Shown: in pieces, positions 8,040 through 18,872 of the stretch
Layout of the letters: each line of letters begins with the position of its first letter
How positions within the stretch are numbered: the stretch's first letter is position 1
NCBI RefSeq assembly: GCF_002355515.1
Contig: NZ_AP014809.1
Coordinates: 712,001 to 776,000, forward strand
DNA: 64,000 nucleotides
Source: Methylorubrum populi
Lineage (GTDB): Bacteria > Pseudomonadota > Alphaproteobacteria > Rhizobiales > Beijerinckiaceae
Reading direction: 5' to 3'
Position numbers and translations under genes: made by a program
The notes under the pieces: model-generated
Told to the model about the DNA's origin: nothing
What the model saw: the letters and a program-made list of their open reading frames with translations, nothing else
Databases searched by the model: none

Positions 8040-8115
8040 CGGCAAGCGATCCGTCATTCACCGCGGCGGGACACCTCCCCCCAACGGGAGGCGCTCATCT
8101 GGAAGGATGGCTGAC
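8040..8115 (+). ncRNA. Candidate serC-type leader RNA
   Basis: The 174-base leader of serC has, just before the start, CACCTCCC (CCTCCC 8074-8079) and GGGAGG (8086-8091) in a hairpin, followed by CGCTCATCTGGAAGGATG. Alphaproteobacterial serC-serA operons are known to carry a conserved structured leader (the serC RNA motif). Position and hairpin fit, but the consensus was matched only by eye. The stem holds a possible anti-Shine-Dalgarno, CCTCC. Confidence 0.45.
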
Positions 8116-9291
8116 ATGACGGCTCAAATGCCCGCCGCGCGCCCGCGCGTGCCTTACTTTTCGTCCGGCCCGACGACCAAGCGTCCCGGCTGGACCCTTG
8201 ATGCCCTCTCCGGCGCGGCTTTGGGCCGCTCGCACCGCTCGGTCGCCGGCAAGGCCAAGCTCGCCGAGGCCATCGAACTCACCCGCAAGGTCCTGCGCGT
8301 CCCCGCCGATTACCGTATCGGCATCGTCCCCGGCTCCGATACCGGCGCCGTCGAGATGGCGATGTGGTCGATGCTCGGCCCCAAGACCGTCGAGGTCATG
8401 GCCTGGGATTCCTTCGGCGCCGAGTGGGTCACCGACGCGCTCAAGGAACTCAAGATCGATCCGATCGTGCATGTCGGCGAGCACGGCATCCTGCCCGAGC
8501 TCGACGCGATCGACACCAAGAACAACGACATCGTCTTCACCTGGAACGGCACCACTGCCGGCGTGAAGGTCCCGCACAGCGACTGGATCGCCGACGACCG
8601 CGAGGGCGTCACCATCTGCGACGCCACCTCGGCCGCCTTCGCGATGCCGCTGCCCTGGGACAAGCTCGATGTCGTCACCTATTCCTGGCAGAAGGTGATG
8701 GGCGGCGAGGCCGCGCACGGCATGCTGATCCTCTCGCCCCGCGCCGTGGCGCGCCTCGAGAGTCACACGCCGGCCTGGCCGATCCCGAAGGTGTTCCGCC
8801 TGACCAAGGGCGGCAAGCTGATCGAGGGCATCTTCAAGGGCGACACCATCAACACGCCCTCGATGCTGGCGGTCGAGGACTACCTCGACACCCTGACATG
8901 GGCGCAGAGCATCGGCGGCCTCGACGCGCTCCATGCGCGGGCGGACGCCAATGCTCGGGTGGTCCATGACTGGGTGGCGCGCACCCCTTGGATCGGCCAC
9001 CTCGCGGTGGATCCGGCGACCTACTCGAACACGGGCGTGTGCCTCGTGATCACCGACCCGGACGTGCTCGCCAAGGGCGACGCCGTGGTCAAGACCGTCG
9101 CCGCCGGCATCGTCAGCCGCCTGGAGAAAGAGGGCGTCGCCTTCGACTTCGGCGCCTACCGCGACGCGCCGGCCGGTCTGCGCATCTGGTGCGGGGCCAC
9201 CGTTGAGGCCTCCGACATCGCCGCGCTCACCCCCTGGCTCGACTGGGCCTTCGCCCAGGAGAAGGCGGCGCTCGCCGCCGCGGCGGCCTGA
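8116..9291 (+). CDS. serC: Phosphoserine aminotransferase, Methanosarcina/alphaproteobacterial type
   Basis: It makes 3-phosphoserine from 3-phosphohydroxypyruvate and glutamate with PLP. The 391-residue protein resembles the alternative SerC family found in Methanosarcina and alphaproteobacteria, not the E. coli type. The pattern is [13 protein letters not shown] at the start, [17 protein letters not shown], and [15 protein letters not shown] with the PLP lysine at about K193. Start set at 8116 because GGAAGG (8101-8106) lies 9 bases before it; the ATG at 8107 would be too close. serA follows. In a methylotroph this route also drains the serine cycle, which is inference. Confidence 0.95.
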   Translation: MTAQMPAARPRVPYFSSGPTTKRPGWTLDALSGAALGRSHRSVAGKAKLAEAIELTRKVLRVPADYRIGIVPGSDTGAVEMAMWSMLGPKTVEVMAWDSFGAEWVTDALKELKIDPIVHVGEHGILPELDAIDTKNNDIVFTWNGTTAGVKVPHSDWIADDREGVTICDATSAAFAMPLPWDKLDVVTYSWQKVMGGEAAHGMLILSPRAVARLESHTPAWPIPKVFRLTKGGKLIEGIFKGDTINTPSMLAVEDYLDTLTWAQSIGGLDALHARADANARVVHDWVARTPWIGHLAVDPATYSNTGVCLVITDPDVLAKGDAVVKTVAAGIVSRLEKEGVAFDFGAYRDAPAGLRIWCGATVEASDIAALTPWLDWAFAQEKAALAAAAA

Positions 9292-9308
9292 CGGTCTGAG
9301 ACGCCACG

Positions 9309-9338
9309 ATGGCCGGTCGCGAGACCGGCCATTTGCTT
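9309..9338 (+). terminator. Hairpin between serC and serA
   Basis: ATGGCCGGTC (9309-9318) and GACCGGCCAT (9323-9332) form a perfect 10-bp stem with loop GCGA, followed by TTGCTT. It may cut serC-serA read-through, or act as a processing or stability element. Confidence 0.6.
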
Positions 9339-9442
9339 ATGACGCGCTCCAGCGATCCGCCCGTTCGCGCGACGCCGCGACCGGCCATGCCCTCTCGCGA
9401 GAGGCAGCGATCCTGCGCGCCCGCATGACGCGAGGTGCTCCC

Positions 9443-11050
9443 GTGTCCCAACCCATCCCTTCCAAACCCAGGGTCCTCGTCTCCGACGCCCTGTCGGAAG
9501 CCGCCGTCCAGATCTTCCGCGATCGCGGCATCGCGGTCGATTTCCAGCCCGGCCTCGGCAAGGACAAGGAGGCGCTGGCGGCCGTCATCGGCGACTATGA
9601 CGGCCTCGCCATCCGCTCCGCCACCAAGGTGACGGCCAAGCTGCTCGCCCGGGCCACGCGGCTCAAGGTGATCGGCCGCGCCGGGATCGGCGTCGACAAT
9701 GTCGACGTGCCGGCGGCGACCGCAAAAGGCGTGATCGTGATGAACACGCCCTTCGGCAACTCGATCACCACCGCCGAGCACGCCATCGCCCTGATCTTCG
9801 CGCTGGCGCGCCAGATCCCCGCCGCCGACGCCTCGACGCAGGCCGGCAAGTGGGAGAAGAACCGCTTCATGGGCGTCGAGCTGACGGGCAAGACGCTCGG
9901 CGTCATCGGCTGCGGCAATGTCGGCGCCGTGGTCGCGGACCGGGCGATCGGCCTGAAGCTGAAGGTGGTCGCCTACGATCCCTTCCTGACGCCGGAGCGC
10001 GCCGTCGAGATCGGCGTCGAGAAGGTCGAGCTCGACGCATTGCTGGCGCGGGCCGACCTCATCAGCCTGCACGTGCCGCTCACCGACAAGACCTGCAACA
10101 TCCTGTCGGAGGAGAACATCGCCCGGACGAAGCCCGGCGTGCGCATCGTCAACTGCGCCCGCGGCGGCCTCGTCGACGAGTTGGCCCTGCGCGCCGCCCT
10201 CGATTCCGGCCACGTGGCGGGTGCCGCCTTCGACGTGTTCGTGACCGAGCCGGCGACGGAGAACCCGCTCTTCGGCCACCCGAACGTGATCTGCACGCCG
10301 CATCTCGGCGCCGCGACCTCCGAGGCGCAGGAGAACGTGGCGCTTCAGGTCGCCGAGCAGATGGCCGACTACCTGCTGAGCGGGGCCATCACCAACGCGA
10401 TCAACTTCCCCTCGATCTCGGCCGAGGAGACGCCGCGCCTCAAGCCGTTCGTCGCGCTCTGCGAAAAGCTCGGCTCGCTCCTGGGCCAGCTCACCGAAGC
10501 GCCGATCAAGGGCATCCGCATCACCTACGAGGGCGCGATCGCCGGGATGAACACCCGGGCGCTCACCTCCGCGGCGGTGACCGGCGTGCTGCGCCCGATC
10601 CTGCAAGAGGTGAACATGGTCTCGGCCCCGGTGATCGCCCGAGACCGCGGGATCGTCATCGACGAGATCAAGCGCGAGGGCGGGGCCAGCGACTACGAGT
10701 CGGTGGTGCGCATCACGGTGGATGCGGAGGACATGCCGCGCGACGCCGCAGGCACCGTCTTCACCGACGGCAAGCCGCGGGTGATCGAGATCCGCGGGAT
10801 CGGCATCGATGCGCCCTTCGCGCCGCTCATGCTCTACGTGCGCAACCACGACAGGCCGGGCTTCGTCGGCAGCTTCGGCTCAGTGCTCGGCGAGGCGGGC
10901 GTCAACCTCGCGACCTTCGCCATGGGCCGCGAGGCCAAGGGCGGCAACGCCATCGCCTTCGTGGCGGTGGATGCCGAGGTTTCCCCCGAGGTTCTGAAGG
11001 CGATCGAAACGATCCCACAGGTGAAACGTGTTCGCCTCGTCCGCTTCTAG
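9443..11050 (+). CDS. serA: D-3-phosphoglycerate dehydrogenase
   Basis: First step of serine synthesis: 3-phosphoglycerate to 3-phosphohydroxypyruvate with NAD. It is a long-form SerA of about 535 residues. Visible are the IRSATKVT entry block, GRAGIGVDNVD, NAD motif GVIGCGNVGAV, the catalytic region NCARGGLVDE and CTPHLGAATSEAQ with the catalytic His, an intervening domain, and a C-terminal ACT domain (LYVRNHDRPGFVGSFGSVLG) that usually senses serine. Start chosen as GTG 9443, 6 bases after GAGGTG; ATG 9425 is the alternative. Confidence 0.96.
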   Translation: MSQPIPSKPRVLVSDALSEAAVQIFRDRGIAVDFQPGLGKDKEALAAVIGDYDGLAIRSATKVTAKLLARATRLKVIGRAGIGVDNVDVPAATAKGVIVMNTPFGNSITTAEHAIALIFALARQIPAADASTQAGKWEKNRFMGVELTGKTLGVIGCGNVGAVVADRAIGLKLKVVAYDPFLTPERAVEIGVEKVELDALLARADLISLHVPLTDKTCNILSEENIARTKPGVRIVNCARGGLVDELALRAALDSGHVAGAAFDVFVTEPATENPLFGHPNVICTPHLGAATSEAQENVALQVAEQMADYLLSGAITNAINFPSISAEETPRLKPFVALCEKLGSLLGQLTEAPIKGIRITYEGAIAGMNTRALTSAAVTGVLRPILQEVNMVSAPVIARDRGIVIDEIKREGGASDYESVVRITVDAEDMPRDAAGTVFTDGKPRVIEIRGIGIDAPFAPLMLYVRNHDRPGFVGSFGSVLGEAGVNLATFAMGREAKGGNAIAFVAVDAEVSPEVLKAIETIPQVKRVRLVRF

Positions 11051-11153
11051 GGCCGGCAAGGCCCGGGCGGACGAGGCCGACCGCCCCCTCGACAGCGACG
11101 GCACGGCGCCTCCGGCGCCGGCCCCCCTTCCCTCCGAACATGAGGATCGCGCG

Positions 11154-11357
11154 ATGGCCCGCCAATTCACCGTCCGCTGCGCCTGGGACGAGGCTGCCGG
11201 CGTCTTCTTCGTCCACGATTCGCCGGTGCCAGGCCTCGCCACCGAGGCGCCCACCATCCCGGCCCTGCTGTGCAAGCTGCCGGGCATGATCCGCGACCTG
11301 CTGGACCTCGACGACAGCGCCTATATCGACATCTACGTCGAGCGGGTGAAGCGCTAG
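11154..11357 (+). CDS. DUF1902 domain protein
   Basis: A 67-residue protein beginning MARQFTVRCAWDEAAGVFFV with PGLATEAPTI and a Leu-rich end. The pattern matches DUF1902, a small alpha/beta fold related to HicB-like antitoxins. Start at 11154, because GAGGA lies 7 bases upstream and conservation begins there. No HicA-like toxin is adjacent, so it is a solitary domain protein in the gap between serA and mtnA. Function unknown. Confidence 0.8.
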   Translation: MARQFTVRCAWDEAAGVFFVHDSPVPGLATEAPTIPALLCKLPGMIRDLLDLDDSAYIDIYVERVKR

Positions 11358-11374
11358 CACGCTAGCCCTCGCCG

Positions 11375-11412
11375 CTGCCGGTCCGGGAGATCTCCGGGAC
11401 TGGCACCGGCAG
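11375..11412 (+). terminator. Nested hairpin between the DUF1902 gene and mtnA
   Basis: CTGCCGGT (11375-11382) pairs with ACCGGCAG (11405-11412), enclosing the palindrome GGAGATCTCC (11386-11395). Located 18 bases after the DUF1902 stop and 23 bases before mtnA, it could be a terminator or an mtnA leader structure. There is no T-run. Confidence 0.4.
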
Positions 11413-11435
11413 GGTCTTCGTGCGACAGGGATTCC

Positions 11436-12533
11436 ATGAAGATCGACGGACGTTCCTATCGCACCATCTTCCTCGAGGCCGACGGCGACGCGGTCACGGT
11501 CATCGACCAGACCCGCCTGCCCTTCGTCTTCGAGCTCAAGCGGCTGGCGACGCTCGACGACGCCGCGGTGGCGATCCGCACCATGGTGGTGCGCGGCGCG
11601 CCGCTGATCGGCGTCACCGCCGCCTACGGTCTCGCGCTGGCCATGCGGGAGGATGCGAGCGAGGCGGGGATCGAGCGCGCCTCCGCGACGCTCGCCGCCA
11701 CGCGACCGACCGCGATCAACCTGCGCTGGGCGCTGGACCGGATGGCCGCCATGCTACGCCGGGCGCCGGAAGCCGAGCGCGCGGCCCTCGCCTTCGCGGA
11801 GGCCGCCGCCATCGCCGAGGAGGACGTCGCGAGCTGCCGCGCCATCGGCGAGCACGGCGCCAAGATCCTGTCCGAGATCGCCGCGAAGAAGGGCGGTCCG
11901 GTCAACGTGCTGACCCATTGCAACGCCGGCTGGCTCGCCACCGTCGATTGGGGTACCGCGCTGGCGCCGATCTACGTGGCGCACGATGCCGGCGTGCCGG
12001 TCCACGTCTTCGTGGACGAGACCCGCCCGCGCAACCAGGGCGCGGCGCTCACCGCCTTCGAGCTCAACGCCCACGGCGTGCCGCACACCGTGATCGCCGA
12101 CAATGCCGGCGGCCACCTGATGCAGCACGGGCAGGTCGATGTCTGCATCGTCGGCTCCGACCGCACCACGGCCTCGGGCGACGTCTGCAACAAGATCGGC
12201 ACCTACCTGAAGGCACTGGCGGCCTCCGACAACCGGATCCCGTTCTACGCCGCCCTGCCGTTCTCGACGATCGACTGGACCCTGTCGGACGGGGTGCGCG
12301 ACATCCCGATCGAGGAGCGCGACGCCCGCGAGGTCACGCATCTGACCGGCCGCACCGATGACGGCGCCTTTGCCACCGTCGCCGTGGTGTCGCCCGGAAG
12401 CCCGGTGGCCAACCCCGCCTTCGACGTGACGCCGTCCCGCCTCGTCACCGGCCTCATCACCGAGCGCGGCGTCTGCGCCGCGACCGAGGAGGGTTTGGCC
12501 GGGCTCTACCCCGAGCGGCGCAAAGCTGCCTGA
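11436..12533 (+). CDS. mtnA: S-methyl-5-thioribose-1-phosphate isomerase
   Basis: It isomerises methylthioribose-1-P to methylthioribulose-1-P in methionine salvage. The 365-residue eIF2B-like protein shows [31 protein letters not shown], the catalytic-Cys block [23 protein letters not shown] and the catalytic-Asp block [20 protein letters not shown]. No other salvage gene (mtnK, mtnP, mtnB) is next to it, so it is a solitary pathway member here. Confidence 0.96.
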   Translation: MKIDGRSYRTIFLEADGDAVTVIDQTRLPFVFELKRLATLDDAAVAIRTMVVRGAPLIGVTAAYGLALAMREDASEAGIERASATLAATRPTAINLRWALDRMAAMLRRAPEAERAALAFAEAAAIAEEDVASCRAIGEHGAKILSEIAAKKGGPVNVLTHCNAGWLATVDWGTALAPIYVAHDAGVPVHVFVDETRPRNQGAALTAFELNAHGVPHTVIADNAGGHLMQHGQVDVCIVGSDRTTASGDVCNKIGTYLKALAASDNRIPFYAALPFSTIDWTLSDGVRDIPIEERDAREVTHLTGRTDDGAFATVAVVSPGSPVANPAFDVTPSRLVTGLITERGVCAATEEGLAGLYPERRKAA

Positions 12534-12558
12534 ACGACTGCCTGAACGGTCGCGGGCC

Positions 12559-12909
12559 TCAATCCTTTAACGGGTCGTGGCCCCAGTTCATCAGCGAGAG
12601 CCGCCAGGGCGAGTCCTTCGTCTTGGACTTGTCCTCGGGCCCACCCTGCTTGAGGTGACGGTTCACGTAGCCCACCACCTTCTTCATGTGGGCGTAGTCG
12701 TCGTCGCTGAGGTCGGCCTTCTTCTTGTGCAGGATCTCGACGATGCGCCGGCCCTCCTTGTGGCCGGTGGCCTCGCCGCCATCCTTCTTCTGCCCGACCG
12801 ACTGGCTCTCGTCGGTTTCCAGGAATTTCTCGAGGGCGGCGGCGGTCATGTTCACCGCGCCCTTGAAGTCCTTCCAGATCGTCTCGTGGTCGTCCTTCTC
12901 GGCCATCAC
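12559..12909 (-). CDS. DUF3140 domain protein
   Basis: A 116-residue hydrophilic protein. It has WKDFKGAVNMTAAALEKFL, a central GHKEGRRIVEILHKKKADLS, HMKKVVGYVNRHL and the ending WRLSLMNWGHDP. This order and the terminal SLMNWGHDPL match DUF3140, common in bacteria but uncharacterised. It follows the MATE gene on the same strand, with a hairpin between them. Confidence 0.85.
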   Translation of the reverse strand: MMAEKDDHETIWKDFKGAVNMTAAALEKFLETDESQSVGQKKDGGEATGHKEGRRIVEILHKKKADLSDDDYAHMKKVVGYVNRHLKQGGPEDKSKTKDSPWRLSLMNWGHDPLKD

Positions 12910-12910
12910 G

Positions 12911-12942
12911 CCCGTCCCCCACTCGCTGTCGTCGGGGACGGG
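12911..12942 (-). terminator. Hairpin between the MATE and DUF3140 genes
   Basis: CCCGTCCCC (12911-12919) and GGGGACGGG (12934-12942) form a perfect 9-bp stem with a 14-base loop. It lies in the 45-base gap downstream of the MATE stop and directly before the DUF3140 start, so it could limit read-through. Confidence 0.45.
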
Positions 12943-12954
12943 AACGGGGGGCTT

Positions 12955-14388
12955 TCAGGCACGGTTCCGCCCGGCTGGCGTCTGCGCGCTTGAGCCGCGC
13001 GGGCGCGCGGTGCTGAGCCGCCGCCAACGGACCACCAGCGCCACGGAGACGAAGAGCAGCCCGGCGCAGAAGCCAGCCCAGATGCCGCGTCCGCCCATCC
13101 CGGCGCCCCAGGCCAGCGCCGCCCCGAGGGGCACGCCGATACCCCAGTAGCCGAACAGCGCGATCAGCATCGGCACCTTGGTGTCCTGAAGGCCGCGCAG
13201 GCAGCCCAAAGCCACCGACTGCACCCCGTCCGAGATCGCGAACAGGGCCGAGAAGATCAGGAAGCCGGCGGCCACCGGAAACACGGCGGCGGCGCCGGGC
13301 GCGTCCGCATCGAGGAACAGGCCGATGAGCGTGCGCGGGGCCAGAAGCTGCAGCCCGGCGCAGGCCACCATGAACCCGAAGCCGAGCCAGAGCGCAATGG
13401 CGCCGGCGCGGCGCAGGGCCGCCCGGTCGGCGGCGCCGTAGGCACGGCCGACCCGCACCGTGGCCGCCTGCCCGATGCCGTTGGGCACCATGAAGCAGGT
13501 CGCGGCGATCTGGAGCGTCACCGCGTGGGCGGCGAGCGGCAGCGTGCCGAAGGTGCCCATCGCCACCGTGGCCGCCTCGAACAGACCGGCCTCGGCGATG
13601 CCGGCCACGCCCATCGGCAGGCCGACCCGCACCACGCGGGCGAGGCGCTCGGTGTCGAGCTGCCAGAGACGGGCGAACATCCGGTGGCGGTGCAGGTTGC
13701 GGTCGAGCCGGATCACCGCGATCAGCGCGCCGATCGCCAGGAATTCGGTGACGACGGTGCCGAGGGCCACGCCGACGATGCCGAGCTCGGGCGGCCCGAA
13801 GGCGAAGAAGGCGCCGAGGGCGAGATTGAGCGGCAGCGCCACGAGGCTCACGGCGAGCGGCGGACCCGGCCGCTGGAGTGCGGCGAGCGCGCCCTTCAGC
13901 ACCATGAAGGCGAGCGCCGGGACCATCCACCATTGCAGCACCCGCATGTAGGCGCCGGCATCGCGGGCGACCGCCGGCTCCTGATGCAGCAGGCCGAGCA
14001 GCGCCTCGGTGAACCAGAGCGCCGGCATCAGCGCGAGCGTCACGAGGAAGCCGACCCACAGGCCCGCTCGCACGGTGCGCCGCACCCCGCCGGCCGCCTC
14101 CGCCCCCTGTCCGACGGCTTCCGCGACGAGGGGCGCCACGGACGAGGTGAGGCCGATGCCGCCGATGAACAGCAGCAGGTAGAGGCTGGTGGCGAGCGCG
14201 CCCGCGGCGATGGGCTCGGCGCCGAGCCGGCCGAGCAGCACCGCGTTCGACGCGACCAGCCCGTGCTGGGCGAGATTGATGAGGACGAGGGGCGCCGACA
14301 GCTTCAGCGTCGCGCGCAGTTCGTCGAGCCAGTGCGAGGCCGGCGGCCGCTCGAGGCCGCCGGCCGCGAGGCTCGGTGAGGAGGTCAC
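12955..14388 (-). CDS. MATE family multidrug efflux transporter
   Basis: A 477-residue integral membrane protein with twelve predicted helices in two homologous halves, typical of NorM/DinF-type MATE exporters that expel cationic drugs using Na+ or H+. Seen: LKLSAPLVLINLAQHGLVAS at helix 1, ELGIVGVALGTVV, LPMGVAGIAEAGLFE at the start of the second half, and ALFGYWGIGVPLGAAL. Start set at the GTG at 14388, which has GGAG about 8 bases upstream, 22 bases after the ABC transporter stop. Longer versions would overlap that gene. The two exporters are probably one operon. Confidence 0.9.
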   Translation of the reverse strand: MTSSPSLAAGGLERPPASHWLDELRATLKLSAPLVLINLAQHGLVASNAVLLGRLGAEPIAAGALATSLYLLLFIGGIGLTSSVAPLVAEAVGQGAEAAGGVRRTVRAGLWVGFLVTLALMPALWFTEALLGLLHQEPAVARDAGAYMRVLQWWMVPALAFMVLKGALAALQRPGPPLAVSLVALPLNLALGAFFAFGPPELGIVGVALGTVVTEFLAIGALIAVIRLDRNLHRHRMFARLWQLDTERLARVVRVGLPMGVAGIAEAGLFEAATVAMGTFGTLPLAAHAVTLQIAATCFMVPNGIGQAATVRVGRAYGAADRAALRRAGAIALWLGFGFMVACAGLQLLAPRTLIGLFLDADAPGAAAVFPVAAGFLIFSALFAISDGVQSVALGCLRGLQDTKVPMLIALFGYWGIGVPLGAALAWGAGMGGRGIWAGFCAGLLFVSVALVVRWRRLSTARPRGSSAQTPAGRNRA

Positions 14389-14410
14389 GTGTCCCGCTCC
14401 GTCAGTTCGC

Positions 14411-16267
<1,857 letters not shown>

Positions 16268-16382
16268 GATGTCGGAAACCGTGCGAGGAAGGAGAGGCTC
16301 AGGTAAGCCTCCTTGACGCCGGGCCAACCCCGCGCCCATGCCGCAGGCAGGACCCTGCCCCGCCCCGCTCCCCGCGCCGCCG

Positions 16383-16832
16383 ATGCTTCGCCTCGCCCTC
16401 TACCAGCCGGACATCCCGCAGAACACGGGCACGATGCTGCGCATGGCGGCCTGCCTCGGGATCGCAGTGGAGATCATCGAGCCGGCCGGTTTCGACGTGT
16501 CCGCCCGTAATCTGCGCCGCTCGGGGCTGGACTATCTCGACCATGTGGCGATCACCCGCCACCGCTCCTGGGACGCCTTCCAGGAATGGCGGCGGGAAGC
16601 GGGCATCCGCCTCGTGCTGGCGACCACCACCGGCTCAGTGCCCTACACGCAGCACGCCTTCCGCGGCGACGATTGCGTGCTGATGGGGCGCGAGTCGGCC
16701 GGTGTGCCGGACGCGGTTCACGCCGCCGCCGATGCCCGGGTGCGGGTTCCGATCCGGCCGGGCCTTCGCTCGCTCAACGTCGCGGTTTGCGCCGCGATGA
16801 TCCTGGGCGAGGCGATCCGGCAGGCCGGGTAA
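16383..16832 (+). CDS. trmL: tRNA (cytidine/uridine-34-2'-O)-methyltransferase
   Basis: It methylates the ribose of the wobble base in tRNA-Leu isoacceptors. The 149-residue SPOUT protein begins MLRLALYQPDIPQNTGTMLR, then VEIIEPAGFD and the C-terminal knot elements LMGRESAGVP and RSLNVAVCAAMILGEA. That is minimal TrmL length. Start at 16383 gives the family N-terminus; an upstream ATG at 16338 adds 15 Pro-rich residues. It is divergent from the ABC transporter gene. Confidence 0.93.
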   Translation: MLRLALYQPDIPQNTGTMLRMAACLGIAVEIIEPAGFDVSARNLRRSGLDYLDHVAITRHRSWDAFQEWRREAGIRLVLATTTGSVPYTQHAFRGDDCVLMGRESAGVPDAVHAAADARVRVPIRPGLRSLNVAVCAAMILGEAIRQAG

Positions 16833-16944
16833 GGCCCCTTCGATCGGCGGCGAGGGACCGTATCGGTCGAGGCCGGGGCGCGGGTCCTGAGGCCCAGCAG
16901 CTTGCCTTCATCGCGTGCCTGGGTTCCGTGACGCGGCGACCGGC

Positions 16945-17262
16945 TCAGTTCGAATGTGTGACGCTATCGGTCTGTCGGCTTCTCGGCCGCTGCTGGCAAC
17001 GCGCGACGTCGCGACACGGCGTAGAGAGCGCCGCCTGATCCAGCGTGACCTTGACGTCGATCGTGAACACGACCGCTTCGTCCACATCGCTTGCCCTGAG
17101 CTGCCACGTGTCGCCGAATGCGACGCAGGGCCCGGCCTCTCTCAAGAGTTCGCCGGCATAGCGAATGGCGGCACGACGGGCTGCCTCCAGATCAGGCAGG
17201 TCTGTCCCCTCCTCGTCGCATAACTCCACGTCGTCGTTGGTATTGAAGAAGAACCTCGGCAT
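16945..17262 (-). CDS. DUF6894 family protein
   Basis: A 105-residue protein starting MPRFFFNTNDDVELCDEEGT, then DLEAARRAAIRYAGELLREA. This is the typical short DUF6894 fold of Methylobacterium-like genomes (beta strand, acidic turn, helix). The start at 17262 has CAGGAG about 8 bases upstream. After residue 70 the tail (CRDVARCQQRPRSR) is Arg/Gln-rich and unlike the family, so the end may be altered. It is the first gene of a lower-GC stretch. Confidence 0.75.
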   Translation of the reverse strand: MPRFFFNTNDDVELCDEEGTDLPDLEAARRAAIRYAGELLREAGPCVAFGDTWQLRASDVDEAVVFTIDVKVTLDQAALSTPCRDVARCQQRPRSRQTDSVTHSN

Positions 17263-17459
17263 CCACGACTCCTGAAAAATCCATGTTCCCGCACGCAATC
17301 GAAACAATCGCGAACAAGGGGACCGCCAGACCTGCGCGCTCAGATGTTACCGAGCTCGAATCAGGTATTCGATGATCAATAGTCGTGTCAATCGATTAAA
17401 AATTTGTCGGTGCAATGTATTCGCGATTATTATAGCGTTTCGCAATCATGCTATTTCGA
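17263..17459. other. AT-rich gene-free spacer
   Basis: About 200 bases between the DUF6894 and AraC genes. Within it 17340-17470 is markedly AT-rich for this genome (for example ATTAAAAATTTG and ATTATTATAGCG). No reading frame, hairpin or repeat was found. The composition suggests foreign or non-coding DNA brought in with the AraC gene. Confidence 0.5.
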
Positions 17460-18482
17460 TCATTCTACTTTGCGTAGCATGTCGCGCCGAGTGTCGCTGG
17501 GTGTACATCCGAACCGGCGCCGATAGCGTTGCGCGAAGTCACTCATGTGAGCAAAGCCCCATCGCCGGCCCAGATCGGCGATCGACGTCTCCCGATAAGC
17601 CTCTCTGCAGAGATCGCGGTGAACGTGCTGCAGGCGCCGTTCGATGATGAATTCGACCGGTGTCATGTTCAATTCGCGCTTGAACGACATCTGCAACAAC
17701 CGAACACTGACACCCGCGACGGCGGCGACATCGGCAAGCCGGAGCGGAGTGGCAAGATGTGCTTCGATGTAATCAATCGCGCGACGAACATGAGCCGCCG
17801 CGAGGTTGCCGGTCGAGGGCAGTTCGGCGGCCGGCGCCCGCGGCCAGGCGCTCAGAAGCTGATAGGAGATGATTTCCTCAAGCAGCGGGAAAAACAGATC
17901 ATCCGCCGTGCGCACGTCGCGCAACCGAATCTGCATTTGCTCCAGAGACAGCAGAAGCGCTCGCATTCCCATGTTGTCGAGCGACGTCAGCGGCTCCAGC
18001 ACCGGGAGCGGACGATCCGGTTTCTGCTCCAGAGCATGGTAACTCGCCAGGAGCGACGCGCGGGCGATCGTGCTGCTGATGGCGGAAAAACCGGCGGAGG
18101 CTTCTCCGTTGCGCATATCTTCCAAGGCGCTGAACGTTGCGTACCCTTGCGTGACGACCTGCTCATCGCGCCAGTTTCGGCGGATCATCTGCCCATTGGT
18201 GACGAAGCGGATCGTGAACAGATCGGCCTCGATCGTCGGGATCGTCAGGAAGCCCGTGGTCGATTGCGTGTGCCAGAGACTCATGGTTCGGCTCTGCCCG
18301 CCCTCGACCCGAACCTGCGGGGACACGCGGGAGACCGGATAGAAATTGACGGCGAGACCACCACCGTCGTTTACGTATTCGAGCTCGCGCACCGATTGCA
18401 GTTGATGCGCGAAGAACCGTTGCGGCCGCCAGATCGATTCCGGGCTGCGAATTCCGGGCAGCCGGCTGGTGGTATCGGGCAT
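17460..18482 (-). CDS. AraC family transcriptional regulator
   Basis: A 340-residue regulator with an N-terminal effector or oligomerisation region (1-225) and the double helix-turn-helix at 235-338. The two halves are seen as IDYIEAHLATPLRLADVAAV and TSIADLGRRWGFAHMSDFAQ, followed by YRRRFGCTPSD. The ligand is unknown. The layout resembles AraC_binding_2 (ToxT/FeaR-like) regulators. GC content is lower than neighbours and the flanks are AT-rich, suggesting acquisition. Its likely targets are itself or the divergent membrane-stress cluster, with a 390-base shared spacer. Confidence 0.88.
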   Translation of the reverse strand: MPDTTSRLPGIRSPESIWRPQRFFAHQLQSVRELEYVNDGGGLAVNFYPVSRVSPQVRVEGGQSRTMSLWHTQSTTGFLTIPTIEADLFTIRFVTNGQMIRRNWRDEQVVTQGYATFSALEDMRNGEASAGFSAISSTIARASLLASYHALEQKPDRPLPVLEPLTSLDNMGMRALLLSLEQMQIRLRDVRTADDLFFPLLEEIISYQLLSAWPRAPAAELPSTGNLAAAHVRRAIDYIEAHLATPLRLADVAAVAGVSVRLLQMSFKRELNMTPVEFIIERRLQHVHRDLCREAYRETSIADLGRRWGFAHMSDFAQRYRRRFGCTPSDTRRDMLRKVE

Positions 18483-18872
18483 TTGGCTTCAACACGGCGA
18501 AGGGATGATCGCCTCAACTCCACCCACCGACATTCGAATATGCGTGTAGAAGGGAATGTCGACAAGCAGGAGTTTGGCGTGATGTCAGTTCTGGGGGAGT
18601 CGAAGTCACGGCGAAGATCGCGGACCCTTATCAGGCGTGCGGTCCCCTGAGAACCAACGGTTCGTGGAAACTTCCAACGCTTGATTGAAGGTTCAAGAGT
18701 TGCCTTTAAGCACCTACGCTAATCTGAGGTTTCATTTGTCTCTGATGACCCGGTGACCATGTGTGAGAGCACCGTGCAGGTCCACATCCGGTGCGGGTAA
18801 ATCGGCCGAAGTGTAACACTCGGAGCGTGCACCGCCCTTGAAAACACCGAATGGGTGTTTTAGTCTCGGCTC
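18483..18872. promoter_or_regulatory. Shared spacer between the AraC gene and the PspA cluster
   Basis: A 390-base divergent intergenic region. The notable element is the inverted repeat AAAACACC (18841-18848) and GGTGTTTT (18854-18861) just before the GTG at 18873. A weaker CACCG/CGGTG pair lies upstream. The hairpin could be an operator or, given the TnpB-like segment that follows, a remnant of an IS200/IS605-type left end. Confidence 0.4.

Noticed and set aside
11154..11357. HicAB-type toxin-antitoxin pair
   Set aside because: The DUF1902 protein is HicB-like in size, but no HicA-like double-stranded-RNA-binding toxin gene is adjacent on either strand.
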